Under the pieces are notes generated by a model. That model was not told where the DNA came from and did no database searches. It was given only the letters and a program-made list of their open reading frames with translations. From Micromonospora halophytica (lineage in GTDB: Bacteria; Actinomycetota; Actinomycetes; Mycobacteriales; Micromonosporaceae), in the NCBI RefSeq assembly GCF_900090245.1, contig NZ_FMDN01000004.1:142169-206168 (forward strand): 64,000 nt of DNA, given 5' to 3'. The position numbers and the translations under genes were made by a program. Shown piece after piece: positions 10,389 to 19,542 of this stretch; the first letter of the stretch is position 1; the number at the start of each line of letters is the position of its first letter.

Positions 10389-11708
10389 TCACCGTGCGGG
10401 CGCCGGGGCGCGATCCAGTTCGTCGGCGACGAGGGCGGCGAGCCGGTCCAGGCCGAGGTCGATCTGCTCCGGGGTGACCGCGCTGGCCGACAGGCGCAGC
10501 GCGTCGACGGGCGTGCCGTCGTCGTAGAAGTGGGCCATCGGCGTCCAGAGCACCCCGTACCGTTCGGCGGAGCGGCGCAGCAGCGCGTCGTCGACCCGGA
10601 ACGGCACGCTCACCACCACGAAGAAGCCGCCGGACGGTGCGTTCCAGGTCACCGGCGAGGGCGGCGGGAAGCGCCGCGCCAGGCCGGCGAGCAGGTGACG
10701 CATGTTGCGCGCGTACGCGGCCCGCTCGCGTACGTTGGCGGTCACCAGCGAGCAGTCGTGTTCCAGCAGCGCGCCGCCGATCACCGCCTGGGCCAGCGCG
10801 GAGGTGTTCACCGTGACCATGCTCTTGATCTTGGCAAGCTGGTCGGCGAGGAGGCCGACGGCGCCGTCGGCGCCGGCCACCCGCTGGTCGGCCACGACGT
10901 AACCGACCCGGGCGCCGGGAAGCACGGTCTTGGCGAAGGAGCCGAGGTAGACCACCCGGCGTCGGGTGTCCAGCGCCTTCAGCGTCGGAAGCCGGCCCTG
11001 GTCGCCGACCGGAAAGAGGCCGTACGGGTTGTCCTCGACCAGCAGCAGCTCCTCCTCGGCGGCCAGGTCGAGCAGCCGCCGCCGGTCGTCGAGGCCGATG
11101 CTGGCGCCGGAGGGGTTGGCGAAGTCCGGCATCACGTAGCAGGCCCGGGGTCGCAGCCCCTCGTCCCGCGCCCGCCGGGCCTGCTCGCGCAGGTCGGCCA
11201 GGTCGACACCGGCGGACCCGCCGGCCACCGGGCGCACCGGCAGGTCGACCAGGCGGGCCGCACCCGTCAGGCCCACGTACGTGGGGGCGACGGCGAGCAG
11301 CACGTCGCGCGGCCCGGCGCGCAGCGCCCGCAGCACCAGGAACATCGCCTCCTGGCAGCCGACGGTGACCACCACCGCCTCCGGGTCGACCGACACGCTC
11401 TCGTCCACGGCCAGGTTGCGGGCGACGAGGTGGTGCACGATGCCCTTGGTGCGGCCGTACTGGAACAGGGTGCGCTGCGCCTGCGCCGGGCTCTGGCCCA
11501 GGTCCTCGACGAGGTGCCGGCGGAACCGGTCCAGCCACCGCCGGGGCGCGTCGTCGTCGAAGAACTCCTCGTACGGCCGGCCGGCGGCGAGCGACACCGC
11601 GTCCGGCCAGTGCTGCGCCACCTCGTTGAGGAAGTTCATCGAGTTCAGGGCGGGGTCGTCGACCGCCGGGTGCAGGTCGGCGACGGCCAGGTCCACCGGT
11701 GCGTCCAC
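10389..11708 (-). CDS. hpgT: 4-hydroxyphenylglycine aminotransferase-like PLP enzyme
   Basis: A 439-residue fold-type I aminotransferase. The N-terminal NSMNFLNEVAQHWPDAVSLAAGRPYEEFF and the overall layout match HpgT of glycopeptide pathways, which transaminates 4-hydroxyphenylglyoxylate (and the dihydroxy analogue) to the arylglycine, using tyrosine as donor. The PLP lysine is Lys250 in LGSFAKTVLPGARVGY, with DFANPSG and VEDNPYG earlier. It is the last gene of a minus-strand operon and begins 3 bases after the hmo stop. A generic 2-aminoadipate-type transaminase is the alternative, but the adjacent hmo makes HpgT the better call. Confidence 0.8.
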   Translation of the reverse strand: MDAPVDLAVADLHPAVDDPALNSMNFLNEVAQHWPDAVSLAAGRPYEEFFDDDAPRRWLDRFRRHLVEDLGQSPAQAQRTLFQYGRTKGIVHHLVARNLAVDESVSVDPEAVVVTVGCQEAMFLVLRALRAGPRDVLLAVAPTYVGLTGAARLVDLPVRPVAGGSAGVDLADLREQARRARDEGLRPRACYVMPDFANPSGASIGLDDRRRLLDLAAEEELLLVEDNPYGLFPVGDQGRLPTLKALDTRRRVVYLGSFAKTVLPGARVGYVVADQRVAGADGAVGLLADQLAKIKSMVTVNTSALAQAVIGGALLEHDCSLVTANVRERAAYARNMRHLLAGLARRFPPPSPVTWNAPSGGFFVVVSVPFRVDDALLRRSAERYGVLWTPMAHFYDDGTPVDALRLSASAVTPEQIDLGLDRLAALVADELDRAPAPAR

Positions 11709-11711
11709 GGC

Positions 11712-12815
11712 TCAACCTCCGGTCAGGGTGCGCAGCTGGCGGGCCTCGGTCGGATCGGCGCAGCCGCCGAGGGTCAGGGCGTCGCGCAGTTCGGCGGCGA
11801 GCAGGGCCAGCGCGGTGCCGGCGCCGGCCCGGCCGCCGGCGGCGAGGGCCCAGAGCAGGGGCCGGCCGAGGAGCACCCCGCTCGCACCGAGGGCGAGGGC
11901 ACGCAGCACGTCGGTGCCACTGCGCACGCCGCTGTCCAGCAGCACCTCGGCCCGGCCGTCGAGCGCGGCCACCACCTCGGGGAGCACGGTGGCGGTGGCC
12001 GGCGCGCCGTCGAGCTGCCGGCCGCCGTGGTTGGAGACGACCACCGCGTCCACGCCGGTCTGCGCCGCCCGCACCGCGTCGCGCGGATCGAGGATCCCCT
12101 TGACCAGCAGTGGCACCGGCGTGCGGGCGCGCAGCCATTCCAGGTCGGCCCAGCGCAGCGCCGGGGCGAAGACCGCGCCGGTGTGCGCCGCGATCGCGGA
12201 GACCCCCGGGGTGCCGGCGTGCGCCAGGTCGTCCCGCCCCCGGGGCAGGTTGGCTGCGGTGACGTGCGGCGGCAGCGCGAAGCCGTTACGGACGTCGCGC
12301 AGCCGCCGGCCCAGCACCGGCACGTCGACGGTCACCATCAGCGCGGCGCAGCCGGCGGCGATGGCGCGGTCGAGCAGGTCGGCGACGAGCCCCCGGTCGC
12401 GCAGCCAGTAGAGCTGGAACCAGACCGGGCCGCCGGTCGCGGCGGTGACCTCCTCGATCGGGGTGCTGCTCAGCGTGCTGAGCACGTAGGGCACCCCGGC
12501 GGCGCCGGCAGCCGCGGCGAGTGCCGGCTCGCCGTCGGGGTGCAGCAGCTTCTGGTACGCCATCGGCGCGACCGCGACCGGCATGGCCTGCTCCCGCCCG
12601 AGCAGGGTCGCCCCGGTACGTGGGCTCTCCACTCCGGTGAGCACCCGGGGCAGCACGGCGACCCGGTCCAGTGCGGCCCGGTTGGCGGCGAGGGTGGTCT
12701 CGGCGCCGCTGCCGCCGTCGACGAAGTCCCAGGTGTCCGCGGGCAGCACGGCCCGGGCCAGGTCGGCGAAGTCGGTGAGGCAGGCCGGCGGCGGGATGTC
12801 GGGCGGGTCAGCCAT
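11712..12815 (-). CDS. hmo: 4-hydroxymandelate oxidase (FMN alpha-hydroxyacid oxidase)
   Basis: A 367-residue FMN-dependent alpha-hydroxyacid dehydrogenase of the glycolate oxidase family. The start is ATG 12815, overlapping the end of the upstream hydrolase gene by eight bases. Visible active-site features are VAPMAYQKLLHPDGE, WFQLYWLRDR, TVDVPVLGRRLRDVRNGF, and the base/substrate motif SNHGGRQLDG with His263 and Arg266. In arylglycine pathways Hmo oxidises 4-hydroxymandelate to 4-hydroxyphenylglyoxylate with O2. hpgT follows directly, which supports that role over lactate or glycolate oxidation. Confidence 0.82.
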   Translation of the reverse strand: MADPPDIPPPACLTDFADLARAVLPADTWDFVDGGSGAETTLAANRAALDRVAVLPRVLTGVESPRTGATLLGREQAMPVAVAPMAYQKLLHPDGEPALAAAAGAAGVPYVLSTLSSTPIEEVTAATGGPVWFQLYWLRDRGLVADLLDRAIAAGCAALMVTVDVPVLGRRLRDVRNGFALPPHVTAANLPRGRDDLAHAGTPGVSAIAAHTGAVFAPALRWADLEWLRARTPVPLLVKGILDPRDAVRAAQTGVDAVVVSNHGGRQLDGAPATATVLPEVVAALDGRAEVLLDSGVRSGTDVLRALALGASGVLLGRPLLWALAAGGRAGAGTALALLAAELRDALTLGGCADPTEARQLRTLTGG

Positions 12816-13800
12816 CGGCCGGCCCGCCCGCCACCGTGGCCCCGGACCGCCCGCCGGTGTCGGCGGGATCGGGCCGGGCGAAGCGCTCGCGCAGGAAGGC
12901 CGCCGCCTCGTCCTGTGCCCGCCGGCCGGCGTCGAAGACACCCGGCATGGCGAAGAAGCCGTGGATCATCCCGTCGTAGCGGCTGGTCCGCGCCGGCACG
13001 CCGGCCTCGCGCAGCCGCTGGGCGTACCGCTCCCCCTCCTCGCGCAGCGGGTCGTACTCGGCGGTGACGACCAGGGCCGGCGGCAGGCCGGAGAGGTCGT
13101 CGGCGAGCAGCGGTGAGGCGAGCGGGTCCGTCTCGTCGGCCGGGTCGGGCAGGTAGTGGCCCCGGTACCAGGCGACGGAGTGCCGGTTGAACAGCATCGG
13201 GTCCTCGTCCGTCGCCGGCGTCCGGTCGGCCCGCTGGTCGGTGTTCGGGTAAACCAGCAGTTGGCCGGCGAGCCGGGGCCCGCCGGTGCGGGCCAGCAGG
13301 GTCACCGCCGCGGCGAGGTTGCCGCCCGCGCTGTCGCCCCCGACGACCAGCCGCTGCGGGTCCGCCCCGAACTCGGCGGCGTGCGCGGCGATCCAGGCGG
13401 TGGCGGCGTGGCAGTCGTGCACGGCGGCCGGGAAGGGATGCTCGGGGGCGAGCCGGTAGCCCACCGTCACCACCTGGCAGGGCGTGGCGTTGGCCAGCCG
13501 GCGGCAGATCCCGTCGGCGGTGTCGACGCTGCCGAGCGTCCACCCGCCGCCGAAGAAGTAGAGCAGGGTGGGCATCGGGCCGTCGCCGGCCGGCCGGTGG
13601 ACGCGGATCGGGATGTCCCCGGCGGGTCCGGGGAGGTGCGTGTCGCGTACCTCGTGCACCGGCTCGACGTCGCCGCCGCCGGCGCGGATCGCGGCGAGGT
13701 CGGCGGCGCGGGCCTCGGCGAGGGTGCGGCTGTACAGCGGCGGGGTGCCGGCGGCCGCCCGCGCGGCCCGGTACGCCACCACCTGGGGGTCGAGGGGCAT
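12808..13800 (-). CDS. Alpha/beta hydrolase, HSL (lipase/esterase class IV) family
   Basis: A 330-residue hormone-sensitive-lipase-type esterase. The nucleophile motif is GGDSAGGNLAAA, the acid is in ALVVTAEYDPLREEG, and the histidine is in MIHGFF. The usual oxyanion motif HGGGW reads FGGGW here (LLYFFGGGWTLG), so the first His of the signature is missing while the glycines are kept. It lies between the P450 and hmo genes. It may release or trim an ester or thioester intermediate, but the substrate is unknown. Confidence 0.85.
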   Translation of the reverse strand: MPLDPQVVAYRAARAAAGTPPLYSRTLAEARAADLAAIRAGGGDVEPVHEVRDTHLPGPAGDIPIRVHRPAGDGPMPTLLYFFGGGWTLGSVDTADGICRRLANATPCQVVTVGYRLAPEHPFPAAVHDCHAATAWIAAHAAEFGADPQRLVVGGDSAGGNLAAAVTLLARTGGPRLAGQLLVYPNTDQRADRTPATDEDPMLFNRHSVAWYRGHYLPDPADETDPLASPLLADDLSGLPPALVVTAEYDPLREEGERYAQRLREAGVPARTSRYDGMIHGFFAMPGVFDAGRRAQDEAAAFLRERFARPDPADTGGRSGATVAGGPADG

Positions 13801-13808
13801 GTCGGCTC

Positions 13809-15026
13809 CTATCCGCCGGTCGAGACGAAGAGCTTGTCGATCCCGCGCAGGAAGAGGCTGCCGCTGTAGGTCGGCCTCCGGGTGACGGTCAGGTCGGGGA
13901 AGCGGGCGAAGAGGCGGGGCAACGCCACCGTCCCTTCCAGCCGGGACACCGCCGCGCCGAGGCAGAAGTGCAGGCCGACGCCGAACGCGAGCGAGGGCGG
14001 ACCGTCCCGGCGCGGGTCGAAGCGGTCCGGCTCGGGGAACCGCACCGGGTCGCGGTTGGCGCCGGCAATGATCAGCAGCACGTTCTCACCCTGGCGCACC
14101 GGCACGTCGCCGAGGTCGGTGTCACGCGGCGCGGCCCGGGCCAGGAAGTGCACCGGGCTCTGCATCCGCAGCACCTCGTCGACGCAGCCGCGGGCCAGCG
14201 TCTCGTCACCGGGCAGCGCCGCGACGGTGTCCGGGTGGGCCAGCAGCAGCGGCAGCCCGTTGCTGAACATGTAGACGGTGGTCACGAAACTCGCGTTGAA
14301 CAGCACGATCAGGTTGCTGATCAGCTCGTCCTCGGTCAGGTCGACCTCGCCGGAGTCGAGCGCCTCGACCAGCCCGCTGATCAGGTCCTCACCGGGCCGC
14401 CGGCGGCGGTGGGCGATCAGGTCGCGGTAGAACACCCGCAGCTCCTCGGCGGCCCGGTTGGCCAGGGCGAGGCGTTCCGGGGTCTTGCCGGCCACGTCCA
14501 TGTACTCGTCGATCCAGTCGACCCGCTGGCGGTACCAGGCCAGGTCCGCCTCGGGCAGGCCGATGAACTCCGCCATCACCAGCGCCGGGACCGGGTACGC
14601 GAAGTCGGCCACGAAGTCCACCTCGGCGCCGCCGGCGCCGGATTCGGCCATCCGCTCCAGCATGGTGTCGACCACCCGGGCGATCACCGGCTCCAGCGCG
14701 CCCAGCCGGCGCGGGGTGAAGGTCTTCGCGAACACCGCCCGCATCCGGGTGTGCTCCGGCGGGTCGGTGAACATCATCGACGACATGAAGGTGCGCAGGA
14801 TCTCCTGCTCCTGCCAGCCCGGCGGGGACCCCTTGCGCCACTCGGGGTCGCGCAGCACCGCATCGACCAGGTCGTACCCGACGGCCACCGCGCCGACGGT
14901 GCGGTGCTCGGGCCGGGGTGGGATCGCGCTGACCGGCCCGAGCGCGTGCAGGGCCGCGTACCACGGATAGGGGTTCTGCCGGCCCTGCTCGCTGTAGAGG
15001 CCGGACAGGATCTCGTTGACGTCCAC
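13809..15026 (-). CDS. Cytochrome P450 with atypical I-helix
   Basis: A 405-residue class I P450. The GTG at 15026 is preferred, with GGGAGGGAGC just upstream. The ExxR motif is EVLR (284-287) and the heme loop is FGVGLHFCLGAAV with Cys355. The I-helix oxygen-activation motif, normally AGxDTT, reads ASFVTT at 245-250, so the acid is Val248 while the threonines remain. This suggests a changed proton-delivery route or a noncanonical reaction. It is first in the operon with the hydrolase, hmo and hpgT, so it is probably a tailoring or precursor enzyme. No ferredoxin is adjacent. Confidence 0.9.
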   Translation of the reverse strand: MDVNEILSGLYSEQGRQNPYPWYAALHALGPVSAIPPRPEHRTVGAVAVGYDLVDAVLRDPEWRKGSPPGWQEQEILRTFMSSMMFTDPPEHTRMRAVFAKTFTPRRLGALEPVIARVVDTMLERMAESGAGGAEVDFVADFAYPVPALVMAEFIGLPEADLAWYRQRVDWIDEYMDVAGKTPERLALANRAAEELRVFYRDLIAHRRRRPGEDLISGLVEALDSGEVDLTEDELISNLIVLFNASFVTTVYMFSNGLPLLLAHPDTVAALPGDETLARGCVDEVLRMQSPVHFLARAAPRDTDLGDVPVRQGENVLLIIAGANRDPVRFPEPDRFDPRRDGPPSLAFGVGLHFCLGAAVSRLEGTVALPRLFARFPDLTVTRRPTYSGSLFLRGIDKLFVSTGG

Positions 15027-15087
15027 GGTGGTGCTCCCTCCCCAGGAATGGACGGTGGGGCGGCGGGTCACCCCGCCGCCCCGGATG

Positions 15088-16398
15088 TCACAGGCCGAGC
15101 AGGCGTAGCGGCACCGAGTCCGCCATGGCCTTGTTCCCGGCGTCGTTCGGGTGGATGTGGTCACCCGAGTCGTACGCCGGCAGCAGCCGGCTCGGCTGGG
15201 CCGGGTCGCGCAGCACGGCGTCGAAGTCGAGCAGGCCGTCGAACTCGGCGGCGCCCTCGCCCCGCAGCCAGGTGTTGACCGCCTGCCGGGTGGCGTCCTT
15301 CTCCGGCGTCCACACGCCCGGGTTGCCGTGTCCCTCGTACGGGGTGAGGGTGGCGGCGAGGCTGCGCAGGCCGCGCGCCTTGGCCTGCTGGTTGATCTGG
15401 CGCAGCGAGGCGATGATGTTCTCGGCGGAGTCGCCGGACATCCAGATGTCGTTGATGCCGAGGTGGGTCACCAGGGTCTTCACGCCGGTCTGCGGGAAGA
15501 CGTCCTCGTTGAGCCGGGCGAGGGCGTTCGGGCCCAGCTCGGGGTAGCCGGGGAAGCCGCCCGCGCCGGGCTCGGGGCCCTCGTGGTTGAGCCGGTTCCC
15601 GGCCAGGCTCAGGTTGAGCACCCCGGGGGTGCGCACCTCCGGGCGGGCGTCGACCAGCCGGTCGGCGAGCAGGTCCGGCCAGCGCTTGTGGGCATTGACC
15701 GTGCTGCCGTTGCCGTCGCCGATCGAGTCGCCGAGCACCACGATCGCGCCCGGGCTGTGCCGCCGCTGCACGTCGAGCCCGGACAGGAACATCCAGCAGC
15801 AGTTGGGCCTGATGGTGAAGCCGGCGCCGTCGGCGGCGGTGGTCAGGTCGCTGGCCCCGATGAAGTTGGTGACCTTGGACTGGCCGTGGAAGGTGACCGG
15901 GCCGGTGAGCACCGGGAAGTGCAGGGTGACGACCAGTTCCTCCTGCTCGTCGACCGGGAAGTCCAGCGGGTCGCTGAGCAGTTCGGCGCCCTTGTTCATG
16001 GTGGCCGAGGTGGACCCGCCGAAGGTCAGCTCGCGCAGCGTGGCCGCGTCGATGTCGGAGCGGTCGTCGGGCGTGCCGGTGTTCGGCCGGGCGACGGTGG
16101 CGTGGCCGACCTGGACGGCCTGCTCGCCGTAGAGGTTGCTCAGCCGCACCCGCAGCCGGTCGCCGCCGACCGTGGTGCGGACGGTCATCCGGATGCTCTG
16201 GTTGTTCAGGCCGGTGTTGGTGAGGCCGACGGTGTTGCCGCGGGTGACGGCGGCGGCCCAGGTGCCCGCCCACTCGGCTCGGGCGTGGCGGGCGGTCTCA
16301 GCGTCCGACGGGCCGGCGCTGGCCACCACCGCCGGGGTGCCCACGACCAGCAGCGCGGCCGCGGAAGCTATGACGTGCCATCGTTTCGGGGTCGACAT
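15088..16398 (-). CDS. Secreted SGNH/GDSL hydrolase
   Basis: A 436-residue exported SGNH hydrolase. The signal peptide is MSTPKRWHVIASAAALLVVG with likely cleavage near ASAGP. Block I is IVVLGDSIGDGNGS, block II contains LAGNRL, block III is HLGINDIW and block V is DHIHPND, giving the Ser/Gly/Asn/His set. A roughly 150-residue beta-rich N-terminal region precedes the catalytic domain, as in extracellular lipases and carbohydrate esterases. It reads in the same direction as the P450 operon and ends 61 bases before that start, so partial read-through is possible. Confidence 0.88.
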   Translation of the reverse strand: MSTPKRWHVIASAAALLVVGTPAVVASAGPSDAETARHARAEWAGTWAAAVTRGNTVGLTNTGLNNQSIRMTVRTTVGGDRLRVRLSNLYGEQAVQVGHATVARPNTGTPDDRSDIDAATLRELTFGGSTSATMNKGAELLSDPLDFPVDEQEELVVTLHFPVLTGPVTFHGQSKVTNFIGASDLTTAADGAGFTIRPNCCWMFLSGLDVQRRHSPGAIVVLGDSIGDGNGSTVNAHKRWPDLLADRLVDARPEVRTPGVLNLSLAGNRLNHEGPEPGAGGFPGYPELGPNALARLNEDVFPQTGVKTLVTHLGINDIWMSGDSAENIIASLRQINQQAKARGLRSLAATLTPYEGHGNPGVWTPEKDATRQAVNTWLRGEGAAEFDGLLDFDAVLRDPAQPSRLLPAYDSGDHIHPNDAGNKAMADSVPLRLLGL

Positions 16399-16728
16399 TG
16401 AACCTCCATCTGTGGCAGCCCAGGGCCGGCTCCATGATCACCACGGCCCGGGCGATGGACGGAAACCTAACCGCCGCTTCTGACAGGCGTCAATCAACCC
16501 GATCGACATGATCAAAAGTCCACTGTGTGGACTCGACCACCGTTCGGCTCTGTCCGCCGACACCGCCGCGTGCCTAGGCTCGACGTCGGCGGCGGTGCGG
16601 TCGCCATCTCGCGCACCCCGTCGCGTACCGGGCCCTGACCTGCCCGTACGCCTCTCTCGGCCGGTCGCCGCACGCGTCTGACGCAGGCCGTTGGCGTCGA
16701 CCGCCACGCATCGACTGGGGGCTTCGCG
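16399..16728. other. Divergent intergenic region with a small operator-like palindrome
   Basis: This 330-base region separates the divergent SGNH hydrolase and acyl-ligase/MFS genes and must contain both promoters. The AT-richer centre (about 16490-16520) carries a 7-bp inverted repeat, AGTCCAC TGT GTGGACT, at 16517-16533, which could bind a dimeric repressor. No coding sequence or RNA was recognised. Confidence 0.5.
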
Positions 16729-18282
16729 ATGACCGATCGTCCGACGACCTACGTGCACGACGCGCTGGAGCTGTTCGCCGGTTTCGGCGACCGTGAGGCA
16801 CTGGTCGGCGACGGCCGCCGACTCAGCTACACCGAGGTCGCCGCCGAGGTGCGCGGCCTGGCCGGGGCGCTGAGCGCGCACGGCGTACGGCCCGGCGCGG
16901 CGGTGCTGGTCATGCTCGGCAACGCCGTCGAGGGCCCCCTGCTCCAGCTCGCGCTGCACCTGCTCGGCTGCCGGACGATGTGGATCGCCCCGGTCACCTC
17001 GCGCCGGGAGATCGACGAGTTCGTCCGGCTGGCCCGCCCCGACGTCTTCGTGCACCATGCCCACGCCGCCGACGACCTCGGCGCGCAGATCGCCGCCGCG
17101 CTGCCCGGGGTGCCGGTACTGCGGCTCGGCGCGGAGCTGACGCCGACCGCCGGGACCACACTGCCCGACGCGGTGCCCACGCCGGAGTCGTTCCTGCAGA
17201 CCAGCGGCACCACCGGCACCCCCAAACTGGTGCACCACAAGGAGAGCTTCTACCGGCAGGTGCTCGCCCTGGCCGCCGACTTCCGCGCCGCCGGCTTCCC
17301 GCTGCTGCGCCACCTGTCGCACTCGCCGATGTGGCTGGCCAGCGGCCAGATCACCACGCTGTTCAACCTGTTCACCGGAGGGGTGCTCTTCCTGCGCCAG
17401 CAGTGGGACCCGGAGGCGTTCATCCGCACCGTCGACGTCGAACGGCTCACCTCGACCTTCGTCACCCCGCCGATGCTCTACGAGGTGCTCGACCACCCGG
17501 CGCTGCCCGGGGCGGACTTCTCCGCGATGTTCATGTTCAACGTGGGCGCCGGGCCCGCCGCGCCCGCCCGGCTGCGGCAGGCGATCGCCCGCTTCGGCCC
17601 GTGCCTGCGCATCGTGTACGGACTCAGTGAGGCCGTGGTGATCTGCGCGCTGCCCGGCCTCACCGACGACCCGGAGCACCCGCAGCGGCTGCGCTCCTGC
17701 GGCCGTCCGTACGGGGACGTGACCGTGCAGATCCGCGACGCCGAGGGCCGGGTGCTGCCGGCCGGTGTCGACGGTGAGGTCTGGGTCCGCACCAACCTCA
17801 GCTTCCACGGCTACCACGGCCAGCCGGAGCTGACCGCCGAGACGCTGGTCGACGGCTGGGTACGCACCCGCGACATCGGCCACCTCGACGCCGACGGCTA
17901 CCTCTACCTGGTGGACCGGTTGCAGGACCGGATCCTCACCCGGCAGCGCAGCTGGCCGATCTACTCCCGCCCGATCGAGGACGTCCTCGCCGCCCACCCC
18001 GGGGTACGCGCCGCCGCCGTGATCGGCGTGCCCGACCCGGTGGCCGGCGAACTGCCGTACGCGTACGTGGTCCGCACGCCCGGCGCGTCCGTCACCGGTG
18101 ACGAGTTGATCGCGCTGGTGACCGCCGAGCTGAGCGACACCTGGGCCCCCGGCGGGGTGGAGTTCGTCGACGCGCTCCCGCTCAACCGTTCGGCGAAGGT
18201 GGACAAGCGGGCCCTGCGCGCCCGGTACGCCGCCACGCACCCCAGCACCGAGGAGGTCGCGGCGACCGGCGGGACGCCGTGA
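16729..18282 (+). CDS. AMP-dependent acyl/aryl ligase (ANL superfamily)
   Basis: A 517-residue adenylate-forming enzyme. Core motifs are LQTSGTTGTPKLVHHKE (P-loop, near residue 160), YGLSEAVVI, the DGWVRTRDIGHLDADGYLYLVDR hinge region, and a C-terminal LNRSAKVDKRAL holding the catalytic lysine. Such enzymes activate carboxylic acids as acyl-AMP and transfer them to CoA or a carrier protein. It overlaps the following MFS gene by GTGA, so the two are co-translated. The pairing with an exporter near hmo/hpgT suggests a place in the biosynthetic region. The substrate is not predictable. Confidence 0.88.
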   Translation: MTDRPTTYVHDALELFAGFGDREALVGDGRRLSYTEVAAEVRGLAGALSAHGVRPGAAVLVMLGNAVEGPLLQLALHLLGCRTMWIAPVTSRREIDEFVRLARPDVFVHHAHAADDLGAQIAAALPGVPVLRLGAELTPTAGTTLPDAVPTPESFLQTSGTTGTPKLVHHKESFYRQVLALAADFRAAGFPLLRHLSHSPMWLASGQITTLFNLFTGGVLFLRQQWDPEAFIRTVDVERLTSTFVTPPMLYEVLDHPALPGADFSAMFMFNVGAGPAAPARLRQAIARFGPCLRIVYGLSEAVVICALPGLTDDPEHPQRLRSCGRPYGDVTVQIRDAEGRVLPAGVDGEVWVRTNLSFHGYHGQPELTAETLVDGWVRTRDIGHLDADGYLYLVDRLQDRILTRQRSWPIYSRPIEDVLAAHPGVRAAAVIGVPDPVAGELPYAYVVRTPGASVTGDELIALVTAELSDTWAPGGVEFVDALPLNRSAKVDKRALRARYAATHPSTEEVAATGGTP

Positions 18283-19502
18283 CACCGCGCCGGGAACTTC
18301 ACGTCCTGGTCGCCGCCGACCTGATCTCCAACCTGGGCAGCCGCATCTCGCTGGTGGCGATCCCCTGGCTGGTGCTGGAGACCACCGGCAGCCCGGCCCG
18401 GATGGGCGTGGTGGCGGCGGCGGAGGCCCTGCCGTACATGCTCTCCAGCACGCTGGCCACCCCGTGGGCCGACCGCTTCGGGGTCCGGCGTACCTCGATC
18501 GTGGCGGACGCGGCCAGCGCGGTGGCCGTGGCGCTGGTGGCGCTGGCGCCCTGGCTCGGTTTCGGCACCCTGGTGGCGCTGGTCGCCGTGGCCGGCGGGC
18601 TGCGCGGCATCGGCGACCGGGTCAAGCACGTCATGTTCCGCCCGGCCGCGCAGCGGGCCGGAGTGCCGCTGATCCGGCTGACCTCCGCCTACGACGGCCT
18701 GGTGCGCGGGGTGAGCCTCTTCGGGGCGGTGCTCGGCGGGCTGCTCATCGACTGGGTCGGGGTGACCCGGGCGATCTGGATCGACGCGGGCACCTTCGCG
18801 CTCTGCGCGCTGCTGGTCGGTGTCGGGGTCCGCCCGGGCGCACCGGGGGAGCCGGCGCCACGGGAGAGTTACCTGCGGGCGCTGCGCGGTGGCTTCGCCT
18901 ACCTGCGCACCGACCGGACGTTGCTGGCCATGCTGCTGGTGATCTCGGCGTTGAACCTGTTCGCCAACGCCAGCGTCGCGGTCTACATCCCGCTCTGGGT
19001 GGCCGAGGTCTTCGGCGACCCGGCCGGTTTCGGCCTGGTCCTGGGGGTCTTCGCCGGTGGCGCGTTGCTGGGCAACCTGATCTTCACCGTCGCCGGGCCC
19101 CGGCTGCCGCGCCGGTTGACCTTCGCGGTCGGCGCGGCGGTCAGCGGCACGCCCCGGCTGCTCGCGCTGGCGCTCAGCGACGATCTGGTCGTGGTGCTCA
19201 CCGTGACCTTCCTGTCCGGGGTGGGCATCGCGGCGGTGAACCCGCTGCTCGGCGCGGCGCTCTACGAGCGGGTGCCGGAGGCGTTGCAGACCCGGGTGAT
19301 CGGCATCTCCGGCTCGCTGGCCTTCCTCGGCCTGCCGGTGGGGGCCCTGCTCGGCGGCTGGACGGCGGCCGGGCTCGGGCTGGTGCCTGCACTGTGGCTG
19401 ATGTCGGCGGCGTGCCTGGCCCTGACCGTGGTGCCGCTGCTGGTCGGCGGGCTGCGGGCGGGTGGTCGCGAGCCGGAGCCGGCGGTGCCGGCGGGTTCGT
19501 GA
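18279..19502 (+). CDS. MFS transporter
   Basis: A 407-residue major facilitator with about twelve hydrophobic segments. It begins at GTG 18279 inside the end of the ligase gene. DLISNLGSRISLVAIPWLVLETTGSPARMGVV is typical of the MFS_3 (enterobactin-exporter-like) branch, and the DRFGVRRTSI loop is the motif-A region. The branch commonly exports small natural products or siderophores. It is the best candidate for product export in the window. Confidence 0.88.
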   Translation: MTPRRELHVLVAADLISNLGSRISLVAIPWLVLETTGSPARMGVVAAAEALPYMLSSTLATPWADRFGVRRTSIVADAASAVAVALVALAPWLGFGTLVALVAVAGGLRGIGDRVKHVMFRPAAQRAGVPLIRLTSAYDGLVRGVSLFGAVLGGLLIDWVGVTRAIWIDAGTFALCALLVGVGVRPGAPGEPAPRESYLRALRGGFAYLRTDRTLLAMLLVISALNLFANASVAVYIPLWVAEVFGDPAGFGLVLGVFAGGALLGNLIFTVAGPRLPRRLTFAVGAAVSGTPRLLALALSDDLVVVLTVTFLSGVGIAAVNPLLGAALYERVPEALQTRVIGISGSLAFLGLPVGALLGGWTAAGLGLVPALWLMSAACLALTVVPLLVGGLRAGGREPEPAVPAGS

Positions 19503-19542
19503 GCGGACGCCGGCCCGGTTGGTCGTGGGCGCTCGGGGGCGC

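Noticed and set aside
9993..13067. A 1024-codon plus-strand open frame
   Set aside because: It is antisense to the small hypothetical gene, hpgT, hmo and the hydrolase, which all have clear family motifs. The product shows no fold-like features.
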